Positions 25,762 to 35,671 are shown, numbered from the stretch's first letter. The stretch is DNA of 64,000 nt from an uncultured Eubacterium sp. (GCA_910586225.1 CAJUIL010000020.1:3612-67611), one strand, 5' to 3'. Numbers and translations: made by a program. Notes: a model not told the origin generated them from the letters alone.

Positions 25762-27900
25762 ATGGATCGAAAATTATTGGAAGACAGAAAAAAAATGATT
25801 TATGAGTTCATCTGTGACGAATTGTACGTCCCGATGAAGGTGAAAGAAATAGCGGCGGTTCTTCAGGTGCCGAGGAGCCAGCGGGCGGAACTGCAGGAGG
25901 TGCTGGACGCGCTCGTGCAGGAATGCCGCATTGAGGTGTCAAAAAAAGGTAAATATGCGAAGGCGCAGGGAAGCCTGCTGTTTGGTGTCTTTACGAGCAA
26001 TGCGAGAGGATTTGGGTTTGTTGCGGTTGAGGGGCATAAGGAGGATTATTTTATTGCCGGGGAAAACCGGGGCGGCGCCGTCCATATGGACGAGGTGCAG
26101 ATCCAGCCGCTGCCGGGGACGGGCGGCAAGCGCAGGGAAGCAAAGGTCGTCAAGGTCGTTTCCCATGGGTTAAAGGAGCTGGTTGGTACGTATGAGGCCA
26201 GTCAGACATTTGGGTTTGTTGTGCCGGATAACCAGAAATTCGGGCAGGATATATTTATTGCAAAGGAGCATTCCATGGGTGCGGTGAGCGGGCACAAAGT
26301 AGTTGTGCAGCTGACTCGGTATGGAGAAGCAGGGAAGAAGCCGGAAGGAACGATCACAGAAATCCTTGGCCATGTAAATGATCCTGGTATTGATATTTTG
26401 TCGATTGTAAAGGACTATGACCTGCCGATGGAATTTTCGGATAAAATACTGCGCCAGGCGGTCAATGTGGCGAAGGATGTCAGCGATGCGGACAGGCAGG
26501 GACGCAAGGATCTGCGTGACTGGCAGATGGTGACGATCGACGGCGAGGATGCAAAGGATCTGGATGACGCGGTTTCGTGCGTGATGGAAGGGGAGAATTA
26601 CCGACTGGGCGTGCATATCGCGGATGTGAGCAATTATGTGCAGGAGCATTCCGCGCTGGATGTAGAGGCGTTAAAGCGGGGGACGAGCGTTTATCTGGTC
26701 GACCGCGTGATCCCGATGCTGCCGCATAAGCTGTCCAACGGCATTTGCTCTTTGAATGCAGGGGAAGACCGTTTGGCGCTGAGCTGCATCATGCTCATTG
26801 ATAAAAGCGGCAAGGTCATTGACCATGAGATCGCAGAGACTGTGATCCGCGTAGACCGCAGGATGAGCTATACGCAGGTGAAAAAGATACTGGACGACCA
26901 TGACGAGGCTCTTTGCGAGGCTTATGAGACGTTTGTACCGATGTTTGAGCAGATGAAGGAGCTGGCGGCGCTGCTTCGGAGCAAGCGGATGAAACGCGGC
27001 TCGATCGACTTTGACTTTCCGGAAACAAAGATCATCCTCGATGAGGAGGGAAAGCCGCTGGATATCCAGCCGTATGAGCGCAATACGGCGACAAATCTGA
27101 TCGAGGACTTTATGCTGATCGCGAATGAAACGGTGGCGCAGGACTTTTTCTGGCAGGAAATTCCGTTTGTTTACCGTTCCCATGAGACGCCGGATCCGGA
27201 GCGAATCAGAAAGCTGGCGGCTTTTATCGCGAATTTTGGGTTTACGATCCATGGGATGCGCGATGATATCCATCCGAAGGAGCTGCAAAAGCTGTTGGGA
27301 AAGATCGCGGATACGCCGCAGGAGGCGATGATCAGCCGCCTGACGCTGCGCTCGATGAAGCGTGCCAGCTATACGGTGGACTGTTTGGGACATTTCGGGC
27401 TTGCGACACAGTATTACTGTCATTTTACGTCGCCGATACGCCGTTATCCGGATCTGCAGATCCATCGGATCATCAAGGACTGCCTGCGTGGGCGGATGAA
27501 TGAAAAAAGACAGCAGCACTATGAAGCGATCCTGCCGGAGGTGGCAAAGCAGTCGAGTGAGATGGAGCGGCGAGCAGATGAGGCGGAGCGTGAGACGGAC
27601 AAGCTGAAAAAAGTAGAATATATGCAGGAGCGTATTGGCGAGGAATTTGAAGGCGTGATCAGCAGTATTACGGCATGGGGAATGTATGTGGAGCTGCCGG
27701 ATACGATCGAGGGAATGGTGCACGTAACGGCGCTGGAGGACGATTATTACCATTATGACGAATCGTCCTATGAGCTGGTCGGCGAGACTGGCGGCAGACG
27801 CTTTAAGCTGGGCCAGACTGTCCGGGTAGTCTGTGCGGCTGCGGACAAGTTCCTTAGAACGATAGATTTTGTACTGGCGGAGGATACCGCGGAAGGTTAG
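25762..27900 (+). CDS. rnr: ribonuclease R
   Basis: Processive 3'-5' exoribonuclease of about 712 residues. From the N-terminus: a helix-turn-helix-like region (VKEIAAVLQVPRSQRAELQE), cold-shock RNA-binding domains (GFGFVAVEGHKEDYFIAGEN), and the RNB catalytic core with the metal-binding aspartates in TIDGEDAKDLDDAVSC. Then HFTSPIRRYPDLQIHR and a C-terminal S1 domain (GVISSITAWGMYVELPDTIE). It lies next to smpB, the usual arrangement, because RNase R degrades faulty mRNA during trans-translation. The start follows a GAGG site. Confidence 0.95.
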   Translation: MDRKLLEDRKKMIYEFICDELYVPMKVKEIAAVLQVPRSQRAELQEVLDALVQECRIEVSKKGKYAKAQGSLLFGVFTSNARGFGFVAVEGHKEDYFIAGENRGGAVHMDEVQIQPLPGTGGKRREAKVVKVVSHGLKELVGTYEASQTFGFVVPDNQKFGQDIFIAKEHSMGAVSGHKVVVQLTRYGEAGKKPEGTITEILGHVNDPGIDILSIVKDYDLPMEFSDKILRQAVNVAKDVSDADRQGRKDLRDWQMVTIDGEDAKDLDDAVSCVMEGENYRLGVHIADVSNYVQEHSALDVEALKRGTSVYLVDRVIPMLPHKLSNGICSLNAGEDRLALSCIMLIDKSGKVIDHEIAETVIRVDRRMSYTQVKKILDDHDEALCEAYETFVPMFEQMKELAALLRSKRMKRGSIDFDFPETKIILDEEGKPLDIQPYERNTATNLIEDFMLIANETVAQDFFWQEIPFVYRSHETPDPERIRKLAAFIANFGFTIHGMRDDIHPKELQKLLGKIADTPQEAMISRLTLRSMKRASYTVDCLGHFGLATQYYCHFTSPIRRYPDLQIHRIIKDCLRGRMNEKRQQHYEAILPEVAKQSSEMERRADEAERETDKLKKVEYMQERIGEEFEGVISSITAWGMYVELPDTIEGMVHVTALEDDYYHYDESSYELVGETGGRRFKLGQTVRVVCAAADKFLRTIDFVLAEDTAEG

Positions 27901-27940
27901 GCAGCTCATAAGACAGCGTGACAGGACAAGGAGACAGGAA

Positions 27941-28405
27941 ATGGGAAAGGAAAATTTCAAGCTGATCGCCAATAATAAAAAGGCGAGGCATGACTATTTT
28001 TTAGAGGAAACGTATGAGTGCGGCATATGCCTGCATGGTACGGAGGTAAAATCGCTGCGCATGGGCAAGTGCAGCATTAAAGAATCGTTTGTGCATATCG
28101 AAAACGGCGAAGTGATCTTATATGGGATGCATATCAGCCCGTACGAAAAAGGAAATATTTTTAATCGGGATCCGCTGCGTCCGAAAAAGCTGTTGCTGCA
28201 CAAGCGGGAGATTTTGAAGATGCAGGGCCGCATCAAGGAAAAGGGGTACACGATCGTTCCGGTGCAGGTCTATCTGAAGGGAAGCTTGGTCAAGGTGCAG
28301 ATTGCGCTGGCAAAGGGCAAAAAGCTGTACGACAAGCGGCAGGATATCGCAAAAAAAGACCAGCGGCGGGAAGCCGAGCGTGATTTTAAGGTGCGCAATC
28401 TTTAA
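27941..28405 (+). CDS. smpB: SsrA-binding protein SmpB
   Basis: Binds tmRNA and delivers it to stalled ribosomes. The 154-residue protein shows the family signatures KLIANNKKARHDYFLEETYE, GICLHGTEVKSLRMGKCSIK and the basic C-terminal tail KKLYDKRQDIAKKDQRREAE. The open frame extends upstream to 27869, but AAGGAGA ahead of 27941 and the family start (M-G-K-E-N) fix the ATG. No tmRNA gene follows it in this window. Confidence 0.95.
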   Translation: MGKENFKLIANNKKARHDYFLEETYECGICLHGTEVKSLRMGKCSIKESFVHIENGEVILYGMHISPYEKGNIFNRDPLRPKKLLLHKREILKMQGRIKEKGYTIVPVQVYLKGSLVKVQIALAKGKKLYDKRQDIAKKDQRREAERDFKVRNL

Positions 28406-28418
28406 TATGGCGGAAACG

Positions 28419-28453
28419 AAGGAACGTCCGGCGAAGTATTTGCCGGCGGTTCC
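28419..28453 (+). terminator. hairpin between smpB and the RNase H gene
   Basis: GGAAC..CCGGC pairs with GCCGG..GTTCC around a 9-nt loop, with only a TT after it. It could be a weak terminator or a processing signal. Confidence 0.3.
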
Positions 28454-28473
28454 TTACGCAGAGGAGAGAAGCA

Positions 28474-29103
28474 ATGCCGAAAAAGAAATATTATGCAGTA
28501 AAAAAAGGAGCGCAGACCGGGATTTTCGAAACGTGGGAAGAATGCAGGCGCATGGTGCACGGCTTTGCAGGCGCGGTGTACAAAAGCTTCCTAAGCAGGC
28601 AGGAGGCCGAGGAGTATTTAACAGGAAGCATCCAACAGCCTGACGCACAGCCGCAGTCTGCGGCGGCTGACAGGCTGACAGCATATGTGGACGGAAGCTA
28701 CGACCACAGGCTCAAACGCTATTCGTTTGGCTGCGTGCTGCTAACGCCGCAAGGAGAGCTGATTCGGGAATCAGGCAGCGGAAATGACCCGGATGCTCTG
28801 CCGCTTCGCAATGTGACCGGGGAAATGCTGGGCGCGATGTTTGCGGTGAACTGGGCGATCAAAAACGGATACGAGGCGTTGGAGATCTGCTATGATTATG
28901 CCGGTATCGAACAGTGGGCGACGCGGGGCTGGCAGGCAAAAAACGATAATACCAGACAGTACGCGGACTTTATGCAGCGCAGCGGGCAGTCGCTTGCGAT
29001 CTCCTTTACAAAGATCGCGGCGCATACAGGCGACCAGTATAATGAAGAGGCCGACCAGCTGGCGAAGCAGGCGCTTAGACAAACGGATTGTATGTCTGAA
29101 TAA
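28474..29103 (+). CDS. type 1 RNase H with N-terminal viroplasmin domain
   Basis: Cleaves RNA in RNA-DNA hybrids. The N-terminal 50 residues form the hybrid-binding viroplasmin/HBD domain (KKYYAVKKGAQTGIFETWEE, then VYKSFLSRQEAEEYL). The catalytic domain starts near residue 70, with the acidic residues in AYVDGSYD, VTGEMLGAMF, YDYAGIEQW and the final DQYNEEADQLAKQA. The length (209) fits bacterial RNase HI of this type. It follows smpB by 68 bases and is probably co-transcribed. Confidence 0.9.
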   Translation: MPKKKYYAVKKGAQTGIFETWEECRRMVHGFAGAVYKSFLSRQEAEEYLTGSIQQPDAQPQSAAADRLTAYVDGSYDHRLKRYSFGCVLLTPQGELIRESGSGNDPDALPLRNVTGEMLGAMFAVNWAIKNGYEALEICYDYAGIEQWATRGWQAKNDNTRQYADFMQRSGQSLAISFTKIAAHTGDQYNEEADQLAKQALRQTDCMSE

Positions 29104-29130
29104 AAATAGAAGGTAAGGAGAAAGCAGCGG

Positions 29131-30741
29131 ATGGGATTGTATTTGGATAGCAGGATGCCCTGGGCAGAGTACAGTGGGATTGCCGCAGAAACGTATTTTG
29201 TAGATAAGTCTGCGCTGTTAAAGGAACTGATCACAGCCTTTGGAAAAAAGAACCGTTACTTTTGCATTACCAGACCGCGCCGTTTTGGAAAGAGCGTGAT
29301 GGCGCATATGGTTGCCGCTTTTTTTGGCCAGGCGGTGGATTGTGCAAGCTTGTTTGAACGTCTGGAAATCGCACACTTCCCGCATTATGCGGACTATCTG
29401 AACAAATACCATCTTGTATACATTGATTTCAGCCGGATGCCGGAACAGTGCGTATCGTACAAAGATTATATCTCACGGATCACGGGCAGCCTAAAGCAAG
29501 AGCTTCTGGAAAAATATGCGCAGCTTGGTCTGTCTGACGCAGACGCTCTTTGGGATATTTTCCAGTATATTTTTGAAAATACAATGGAAAAATTTGTATT
29601 TGTCATGGATGAATGGGATGCTGTCTTTAGCAAGTCGTTTCTTACAGCGGAGGATAAGAAGGAGTTTTTGAATTTTTTAAGGGAGCTTTTAAAAGGACAA
29701 AGCTATGTCGGGCTTGCTTATATGACGGGCGTACTGCCGATTGCCAAATATTCCAGCGGTTCGGAGCTGAATATGTTCTTAGAATATGATATGGCGACCA
29801 AAAAGAAGTTCAGCGAATACTTTGGATTTTTGGATACGGAGGTGGATGAGCTGTATGCAATATACAAGCGTGAAACAGAACACCCTGCTATTTCCAGAGA
29901 GGAGCTTCGTAGATGGTATGACGGGTATTGTACGGTAGAAGGAAAACGTATCTATAATCCGCATTCCGTCGTATGCGCTCTGACAGATAATGAGCTTTCC
30001 AATTATTGGACAGGCTCAGGACCTTACGATGAGATTTTTTATTATATCCGCCATAACCTGGATGATATCAGAGATGACCTTGTGTGGATGGTCGCTGGAG
30101 AAAAAATACCAATCCTGCTGCAGGGCTATGCTGTAACGAAGCCAGAGCTGGAAAATAAAAATGAGATTTATTCAGCGATGGTAGTGTATGGCTTGCTGGC
30201 GTATGAAAATAAAGCGGTATTTATACCAAATAAGGAGTTGATGGATAAATTCAATGCCCTTTTATTGAATCATGAAAGTCTGGGATATGTACACCGCCTT
30301 GCAAAACAATCGGAGCGGATGCTTGCAGCTACTTTAGCGATGGATACAGATACTATGATAAAGATTTTGAAATTTGCGCACGATACGGAAACGCCGATTT
30401 TTTCTTATAATAGTGAAATTGAGCTTTCTGCAGTTGTGAATATGGTTTATCTTGCGGCACGGGACAGATATCGTGTAGAAAGAGAGGATAAAGCAGGAGA
30501 AGGGTTTGTAGACTTTATCTTTTATCCGCAAATTCGTTCAGACGATGCGATTATACTGGAATTAAAGGTAAATGCAGACCCGGATAAGGCAATCGCACAG
30601 ATTAAAGAAAAAGGATATGCATTGCGTCTCAAAGGAAAGCTTGGGGAGCTGCAAACGTATACCGGAAGGATCCTTGCGGTTGGCATCAGCTATAACAAAA
30701 AGACAAAGGAGCATTATTGCAAGATAGAAGTGCTTTCATAA
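29131..30741 (+). CDS. AAA-ATPase-like protein with PD-(D/E)XK nuclease domain
   Basis: A second intact member of the family seen at 7934, but divergent (536 residues). Walker A-like TRPRRFGKSVMAHM starts at about residue 47; Walker B is FVFVMDEWDAVFS; the middle has YFGFLDTEVDELY and RRWYDGY. The nuclease core has D461 in GFVDFIFYPQ and E477/K479 in ILELKV. It sits 28 bases after the RNase H gene with an AAGGAGA site. Its presence in an otherwise housekeeping block suggests insertion; the function is unknown. Confidence 0.82.
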   Translation: MGLYLDSRMPWAEYSGIAAETYFVDKSALLKELITAFGKKNRYFCITRPRRFGKSVMAHMVAAFFGQAVDCASLFERLEIAHFPHYADYLNKYHLVYIDFSRMPEQCVSYKDYISRITGSLKQELLEKYAQLGLSDADALWDIFQYIFENTMEKFVFVMDEWDAVFSKSFLTAEDKKEFLNFLRELLKGQSYVGLAYMTGVLPIAKYSSGSELNMFLEYDMATKKKFSEYFGFLDTEVDELYAIYKRETEHPAISREELRRWYDGYCTVEGKRIYNPHSVVCALTDNELSNYWTGSGPYDEIFYYIRHNLDDIRDDLVWMVAGEKIPILLQGYAVTKPELENKNEIYSAMVVYGLLAYENKAVFIPNKELMDKFNALLLNHESLGYVHRLAKQSERMLAATLAMDTDTMIKILKFAHDTETPIFSYNSEIELSAVVNMVYLAARDRYRVEREDKAGEGFVDFIFYPQIRSDDAIILELKVNADPDKAIAQIKEKGYALRLKGKLGELQTYTGRILAVGISYNKKTKEHYCKIEVLS

Positions 30742-30792
30742 GCGGCCATGCGGTGTTGCTCAGGCCGCGAGGAGTATACAGGAGGTAACTGA

Positions 30793-31614
30793 ATGAAAAT
30801 AGTCATTCTTATGGAGGACACCTGCGGCGATCCGTCATGCAGCTATGAGCATGGCTTGTCCGTATATGTGGAAACAAAAAAACACAAGCTGCTGATCGAC
30901 ACAGGGGCAACGGACGCTTTTATGCACAACGCCGCAAAGCTCGGCATTGACCTTACTAAGGTGGATACGGTGATCCTAAGCCACGGGCACTACGACCATG
31001 CGGGCGGTATTCAGTCGTTTTATGAACAAAATAAAACGGCGCGGATCTATATGCAAAGATCCGCCTGCGGTGATCATTATCATGGAGAGCGTTATATCGG
31101 CATTGACAAACGGATCGAAAAGCTGGACAGTGTGCGGATGCTGGACGGTGATGATCGGCTGGATGAGGAGCTGTTTTTATTTTCCGGCATTACAGGCAGA
31201 GAATATTTTGCGGAAAGCAACCTTGCGCTGTCCAAACGGGATGGCGGGGAAACGATCCCGGATGATTTTGCACATGAACAGTGTCTTGTTATTACGCAGG
31301 ACGGGGAAAACACGCTGATTTCCGGCTGTGCGCATAACGGTATTTTAAATATTATAAGCAGATACCGGCAGATGTTTGCGCAGGATCCGGTACAGGTGAT
31401 CAGCGGGTTCCATATGATGAAAAAGGATGCGTATACGAACGAGGAAGCGGAAACGATCAAGCGGACGGCGCAGAGGTTATGCGGGATGGAAACCATATTT
31501 TATACCGGGCATTGTACCGGAGATCAGGCGATGCAGCTGATGACCCCGATCCTGGGCGAAAAGCTGGTGCGGATCCATAGTGGAATGATTGTGAAGAAAT
31601 CTATTGAAATTTAA
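30793..31614 (+). CDS. metallo-beta-lactamase fold hydrolase
   Basis: A 273-residue protein with the metal-binding HxHxDH motif at H64, H66, D68, H69 (LSHGHYDHAGG), then GCAHNGILNI and the late TGHCTGDQAM. The arrangement matches the branch annotated as dihydropterin/RFA-phosphate synthase-like and similar hydrolases, but the substrate is not known. Ribosome site AGGAGGT. It lies between an AAA-like nuclease and a chemotaxis receptor, so the context gives no clear role. Confidence 0.82.
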   Translation: MKIVILMEDTCGDPSCSYEHGLSVYVETKKHKLLIDTGATDAFMHNAAKLGIDLTKVDTVILSHGHYDHAGGIQSFYEQNKTARIYMQRSACGDHYHGERYIGIDKRIEKLDSVRMLDGDDRLDEELFLFSGITGREYFAESNLALSKRDGGETIPDDFAHEQCLVITQDGENTLISGCAHNGILNIISRYRQMFAQDPVQVISGFHMMKKDAYTNEEAETIKRTAQRLCGMETIFYTGHCTGDQAMQLMTPILGEKLVRIHSGMIVKKSIEI

Positions 31615-31683
31615 CATTAAAAGTAATAACATAGTACATAAGAAAGAGGTAATTTAGGAACATAAAAAACGGAGGAAAGGGAT

Positions 31684-33372
31684 ATGCTGAAAAAACTGGA
31701 AAGGATGAAAATGCAGAAAAAACTCAATGCTGGCTATGCCGTCGTGATCGCATTGATGATTTTTTCGGGCCTGATCAGTATTACCGGATTATCGAGTCTG
31801 TACTATGAGCTGCATAGCTACGTCAATGGAGCGCAGAAGGCGGATACGGCTGTGAAAGTATGCAGGATCAATATCAATGTGGCGGCACGCAGTATTTTGG
31901 AGATGGCGTTAAGCGAGGATGCTAGTACATACAGCAATTATAAGAAAATTGTTGAGGAACGGCTCACGGAGATTGAACCAGAGATTGAGATATTGAATAA
32001 GACAGATGTTATTTCGGATGAACTGTCTGGGCAATATACAGCGGAGTTAACGGAATGGGCGACTGTCGGTGAGCACATTATGGAGCTGCTTGAGGCAGGG
32101 GAGAGACAGGAAGCGCTTTCACAGATTTTTACACAAAGCTCGCCGATGCTCGATCGGGTCGTAGAAATCTCCAAGGAGATTGACGCGCAGACAGCAGCGG
32201 AAAAGGAACGGGCTGTTTTCTTAGGGCAGATCGTGGCGGTGGTAGGCTGTATTTCCATTGTGGCGTTTATTATAGCTGCATCTGTGATGGCGGCGAGGAT
32301 CGGAAAGCGGATCGTAGCGTCGATTCTAATGCCGCTGCAGGAGCTGGAGTCTGTGGCGGAGCAGCTGTCTTCCGGCAACCTGCATTTTGAGCTGAATTAC
32401 CGTTCCGATGATGAATTTGGCAGTATGGCGAACCATTTGCGTAATGCGGTCGGTATTCTTTCTTCCTATGTGGATGATATTTCAAATACGATGCAGCAGT
32501 TTTCCGGCGGCAATTTTGACGTGCATCCGGCGGTAGATTGGAAAGGCGATTTTAAAGGCATTCAGGACAGCTTGATGCAGTTTGAACGAAGTATGGCGGA
32601 TACGGTAAAAGGGATCCAGCGCGTTGCGGACCGTGTTTCCTATGATTCACATCAGGTAGCACAGAGCTCGGCAGGACTGGCACAGGGAGCGGCGGAGCAG
32701 ACCGCGGTGACCGGGGATCTGTCAGATACTCTCTCGTCCGTATCAGAGCAGGTATCGCACAATGCGGATAATGCGGAGGAGATCAGTAAAAAGGTTGACG
32801 AGCTTGGACAGGAGATCGTCAGAAGCAGCCAGAAGATGCAGGAAATGGTTGATTCTATGAGCGAGATCAACGATGCGTCGACGGAAATCAGCAAGATCAT
32901 CACTACGATCCATGATATCGCGTCGCAGACAAACCTTTTGGCGCTGAACGCGTCTATAGAAGCCGCGCGTGCCGGAGAGGCCGGTAAGGGATTTGCCGTT
33001 GTTGCTGACCAGGTGTCGGTATTGGCGGCGCAAAGCTCTGACGCAGCCAAGGAATCCACAGCGCTGATAGGTTCTTCAGTAAAGGCGGTAGAAAAGGGTA
33101 TGGTCATTGCCGACCAAACCGCGCAGCAGCTCAGACAGGTGGTAGATGATTCCAGAGCTATTACAAGAGAGGTCAGCGGCGTCGCCTCAGCGTTAGAGTC
33201 GCAGACAGAAGCGATCGCGCAGATCGACAATGGAGTGGAGCATATCAACGAGGTTGCCAAAGCCAATTCCAAGGCGGCAGAGGAAAGCGCGGATGCCAGC
33301 CAAGAGATGAGCAGCCAGGCGGAGAGTCTGGAAGGGCTGATACGCAGATTTAAAGTTGGGAAGTTTAAATAG
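31684..33372 (+). CDS. methyl-accepting chemotaxis protein
   Basis: Membrane chemoreceptor of 562 residues. TM1 is at about 16-38 (AGYAVVIALMIFSGLISITG). A four-helix-bundle sensor domain (about 40-180) lies outside the membrane, TM2 is at about 181-203, then comes a HAMP domain (LQELESVAEQLSSGNLHFEL) and the signalling domain with the hairpin tip IASQTNLLALNASIEAARAG and EAGKGFAVVADQVSVLAAQS. The ligand is unknown. It ends at a strong terminator next to the purine locus, so sensing a purine-related compound is possible but not shown. Confidence 0.93.
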   Translation: MLKKLERMKMQKKLNAGYAVVIALMIFSGLISITGLSSLYYELHSYVNGAQKADTAVKVCRININVAARSILEMALSEDASTYSNYKKIVEERLTEIEPEIEILNKTDVISDELSGQYTAELTEWATVGEHIMELLEAGERQEALSQIFTQSSPMLDRVVEISKEIDAQTAAEKERAVFLGQIVAVVGCISIVAFIIAASVMAARIGKRIVASILMPLQELESVAEQLSSGNLHFELNYRSDDEFGSMANHLRNAVGILSSYVDDISNTMQQFSGGNFDVHPAVDWKGDFKGIQDSLMQFERSMADTVKGIQRVADRVSYDSHQVAQSSAGLAQGAAEQTAVTGDLSDTLSSVSEQVSHNADNAEEISKKVDELGQEIVRSSQKMQEMVDSMSEINDASTEISKIITTIHDIASQTNLLALNASIEAARAGEAGKGFAVVADQVSVLAAQSSDAAKESTALIGSSVKAVEKGMVIADQTAQQLRQVVDDSRAITREVSGVASALESQTEAIAQIDNGVEHINEVAKANSKAAEESADASQEMSSQAESLEGLIRRFKVGKFK

Positions 33373-33386
33373 AAAAATCAAATAAA

Positions 33387-33426
33387 AAGAATGCCAAAGT
33401 CTTTCAGGACATTGGCATTCTTTTTT
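33387..33426. terminator. bidirectional terminator
   Basis: AAAGAATGCCAA pairs with TTGGCATTCTTT, with T runs on both strands. It ends both the chemoreceptor gene and the leftward ygeXYW-arcC operon. Confidence 0.85.
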
Positions 33427-33440
33427 ATTATGAGTGAGAT

Positions 33441-34385
33441 TTATAAGTGAAACGTCGTTCCGGTCTTTCCCTGAACCGCATCCCTTGATTTTTCCAGCAG
33501 CGTGATCAGCGCTGTCCGTCCCGGCTTGGAAGCTGCGAAATCCATAGCGGCTTCTACCTTCGGCAGCATGGAACCCGGCGCAAAATGCCCTTCTTGGATA
33601 TATTGCTCTGCTTCTTTGACCGATACCTCGTCCAGCCATTGTTCTTCTGGTTTGCCAAAGTTTAACGCAACTTTTTCGACTGCGGTTAATATGATCAGGT
33701 AGTCGGCATCCAATTCCTTTGCGAGCAGGCAGCTGGCAAAATCCTTGTCGATGACGGCGCTGGCGCCTTTTAAATGATTTCCTTGGCGGGTAACCGGGAT
33801 ACCGCCGCCGCCGCAGGCGATCACAAGGTCGCCGGAGCTGACCATCGTGCGGATCGTGCCGATTTCAATGATCTCCACCGGCTTTGGCGAAGCAACGACA
33901 CGCCGCCAGCCGCGTCCGGAATCCTCCTTCATAACATAATGGAAATTTTCTTCCATCATTTTTGCCTGTTCGGCGGTTACAAATTTGCCGATTGGCTTGG
34001 AAGGAGATAAAAAGGCAGGGTCATTTTCGTCAACACGTACCTGCGTGATCATTGTAGCTACCGGAATGTCTGTAATGCCGCGATTCAACAGCTCTTCACG
34101 CAGCGCGTTCTGCAGGTCGTAGCCAATATAAGCCTGGCTCATTGCGACACAGACGGAGAGCGGCGTGTTCGGCTGCTGCTCGTCCTCATGGGTCAGCGCG
34201 ATCATGGCGTTGTTGACCATGCCGACCTGCGGGCCGTTACCGTGTGCAACGACGACCTCGCAGCCTTCTTCGATCAGATCAACGATGGCTTTTGCTGTAA
34301 TTTTTACAGCAGTCATCTGTTCTGGCAGGGTATTTCCAAGTGCATTGCCGCCAAGGGCAATGACAATTCTTCTTTTTTTTGACAT
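33441..34385 (-). CDS. arcC: carbamate kinase
   Basis: Makes ATP from carbamoyl phosphate and ADP, releasing ammonia and CO2. The 314-residue protein has IVIALGGNALGNTLPEQMTA, VVAHGNGPQVGMV, the PVTRQG loop, VIDKDFASCLLAKELDADYL and the C-terminal GHFAPGSMLPKVEAAMDFA. It is the last gene of the leftward operon, 21 bases after ygeW, as in the E. coli ygeW-ygeX-ygeY-yqeA set. There it turns carbamoyl phosphate released by the carbamoyltransferase-like enzyme into ATP. Confidence 0.95.
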   Translation of the reverse strand: MSKKRRIVIALGGNALGNTLPEQMTAVKITAKAIVDLIEEGCEVVVAHGNGPQVGMVNNAMIALTHEDEQQPNTPLSVCVAMSQAYIGYDLQNALREELLNRGITDIPVATMITQVRVDENDPAFLSPSKPIGKFVTAEQAKMMEENFHYVMKEDSGRGWRRVVASPKPVEIIEIGTIRTMVSSGDLVIACGGGGIPVTRQGNHLKGASAVIDKDFASCLLAKELDADYLIILTAVEKVALNFGKPEEQWLDEVSVKEAEQYIQEGHFAPGSMLPKVEAAMDFAASKPGRTALITLLEKSRDAVQGKTGTTFHL

Positions 34386-34406
34386 AGGTAGGTCCCCCTG
34401 TGAGTG

Positions 34407-35609
34407 TTAGTTGAAAATACGCGGGGAGCCTTTTTCTTCCAGCTTCTTTAAAATGTCTGCCGGGTCAGCGAATTTCGCGAGGAAGATCATAGCAGCGATA
34501 ATGTATGGTTTGTAGCTTGCTTCTTTGTACAGCGGATTGCGGTAGCGGTCGAATACTGTAGCGTCTACTTCGCCTTCCTTGCAGCTGACACCGGAGATAT
34601 CTGCCGGGAGACAGTGCATATACAGCGCCTTGCCGTCCTTTGTCGTTGACATCAGTTCTTCGGTGCAGGCCCAGTCTTTATGCTGCGCGTTTTGTGCCAG
34701 CAGCTCTTTTTCCAATGCCTGGATGCCTTCTGTGTCTCCGTTGCCGTATAATTCCGTACGTTTTTCCATAGCAGCAAACGGCGCCCAGCTCTTCGGATAA
34801 ACGATATCTGCATCCTTGAAAGCTTCTGCCATATTGTTTGTCTTGGTAAAAGTACCGCCGGATTTTTTTGCGTTTTCCGCTGCGACTGCTTCTACTTCCG
34901 GGAAGATCTCATAGCCTTCCGGATGCGCCAGTACAACGTCCATGCCAAAGCGGCTCATCAGGCCGATAATGCCCTGCGGTACAGACAATGGTTTTCCGTA
35001 AGAAGGAGAATAAGCCCAAGTCATAGCGATCTTTTTGCCCTTCAAATTTTCCACGCCGCCAAATTCATGAATGATATGCAGCATATCTGCCATTGCCTGG
35101 GTCGGGTGGTCAATGTCGCACTGGAGGTTTACAAGCGTAGGCTTCTGCTCTAAAATGCCGTCTTTGTTGCCCTGTGTTACAGCTTCAACAACCTCGTGCA
35201 TATACTTGTTGCCCTTGCCAATATACATATCGTCGCGGATACCGATAACATCTGCCATAAAAGAAATCATATTTGCTGTTTCACGTACCGTCTCTCCATG
35301 TGCTACCTGAGATTTGCCTTCGTCAAGATCCTGTACTTCAAGGCCGAGCAGGTTGCAGGCAGAAGCGAACGAAAAACGTGTACGTGTGGAATTGTCACGG
35401 AATAAGGAAATGCCGAGGCCGCTTTCAAATACCTTTGTGGAAATGTTGTTCTCACGCATAAAGCGCAGCGCGTCAGCAACGGTAAATACAGCTTCGATCT
35501 CATCATCTGTTTTTTCCCAAGTAAGGAAAAAATCCCCGTTATACATTTCTTTGAAATTCAGTGCGTTTAATTTGTCAATGTAATCCTGTAACGTGTTCAT
35601 AGTGCCCAT
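34407..35609 (-). CDS. ygeW: knotted carbamoyltransferase YgeW
   Basis: Aspartate/ornithine carbamoyltransferase-like enzyme of 400 residues. The carbamoyl phosphate site is FRDNSTRTRFSFASACNLLG; the 'knotted' subfamily segment is DIDHPTQAMADMLHIIHEFG, followed by KKIAMTWAYSPSYGKPLSVP. The family works in the catabolic direction, yielding carbamoyl phosphate from a carbamoylated intermediate (probably carbamoyl-diaminopropionate in the purine pathway). It lies between ygeY and arcC. An ATG at 35609 follows AAGGAGG. Confidence 0.93.
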   Translation of the reverse strand: MGTMNTLQDYIDKLNALNFKEMYNGDFFLTWEKTDDEIEAVFTVADALRFMRENNISTKVFESGLGISLFRDNSTRTRFSFASACNLLGLEVQDLDEGKSQVAHGETVRETANMISFMADVIGIRDDMYIGKGNKYMHEVVEAVTQGNKDGILEQKPTLVNLQCDIDHPTQAMADMLHIIHEFGGVENLKGKKIAMTWAYSPSYGKPLSVPQGIIGLMSRFGMDVVLAHPEGYEIFPEVEAVAAENAKKSGGTFTKTNNMAEAFKDADIVYPKSWAPFAAMEKRTELYGNGDTEGIQALEKELLAQNAQHKDWACTEELMSTTKDGKALYMHCLPADISGVSCKEGEVDATVFDRYRNPLYKEASYKPYIIAAMIFLAKFADPADILKKLEEKGSPRIFN

Positions 35610-35671
35610 AGTAGTAATTCCTCCTTAATTTTATGTAATATATGGTATTAGATCAAAATGCAGCGGCCGGT

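Noticed and set aside
26671..27972. Long leftward ORF of 433 codons opposite rnr
   Set aside because: It is a shadow of the GC-rich rnr codons; low-complexity Arg/Leu/His-rich sequence without domains.
28406..28473. tmRNA (ssrA) gene after smpB
   Set aside because: The gap is only 68 bases and holds a hairpin; there is no tRNA-like end or tag-coding frame.
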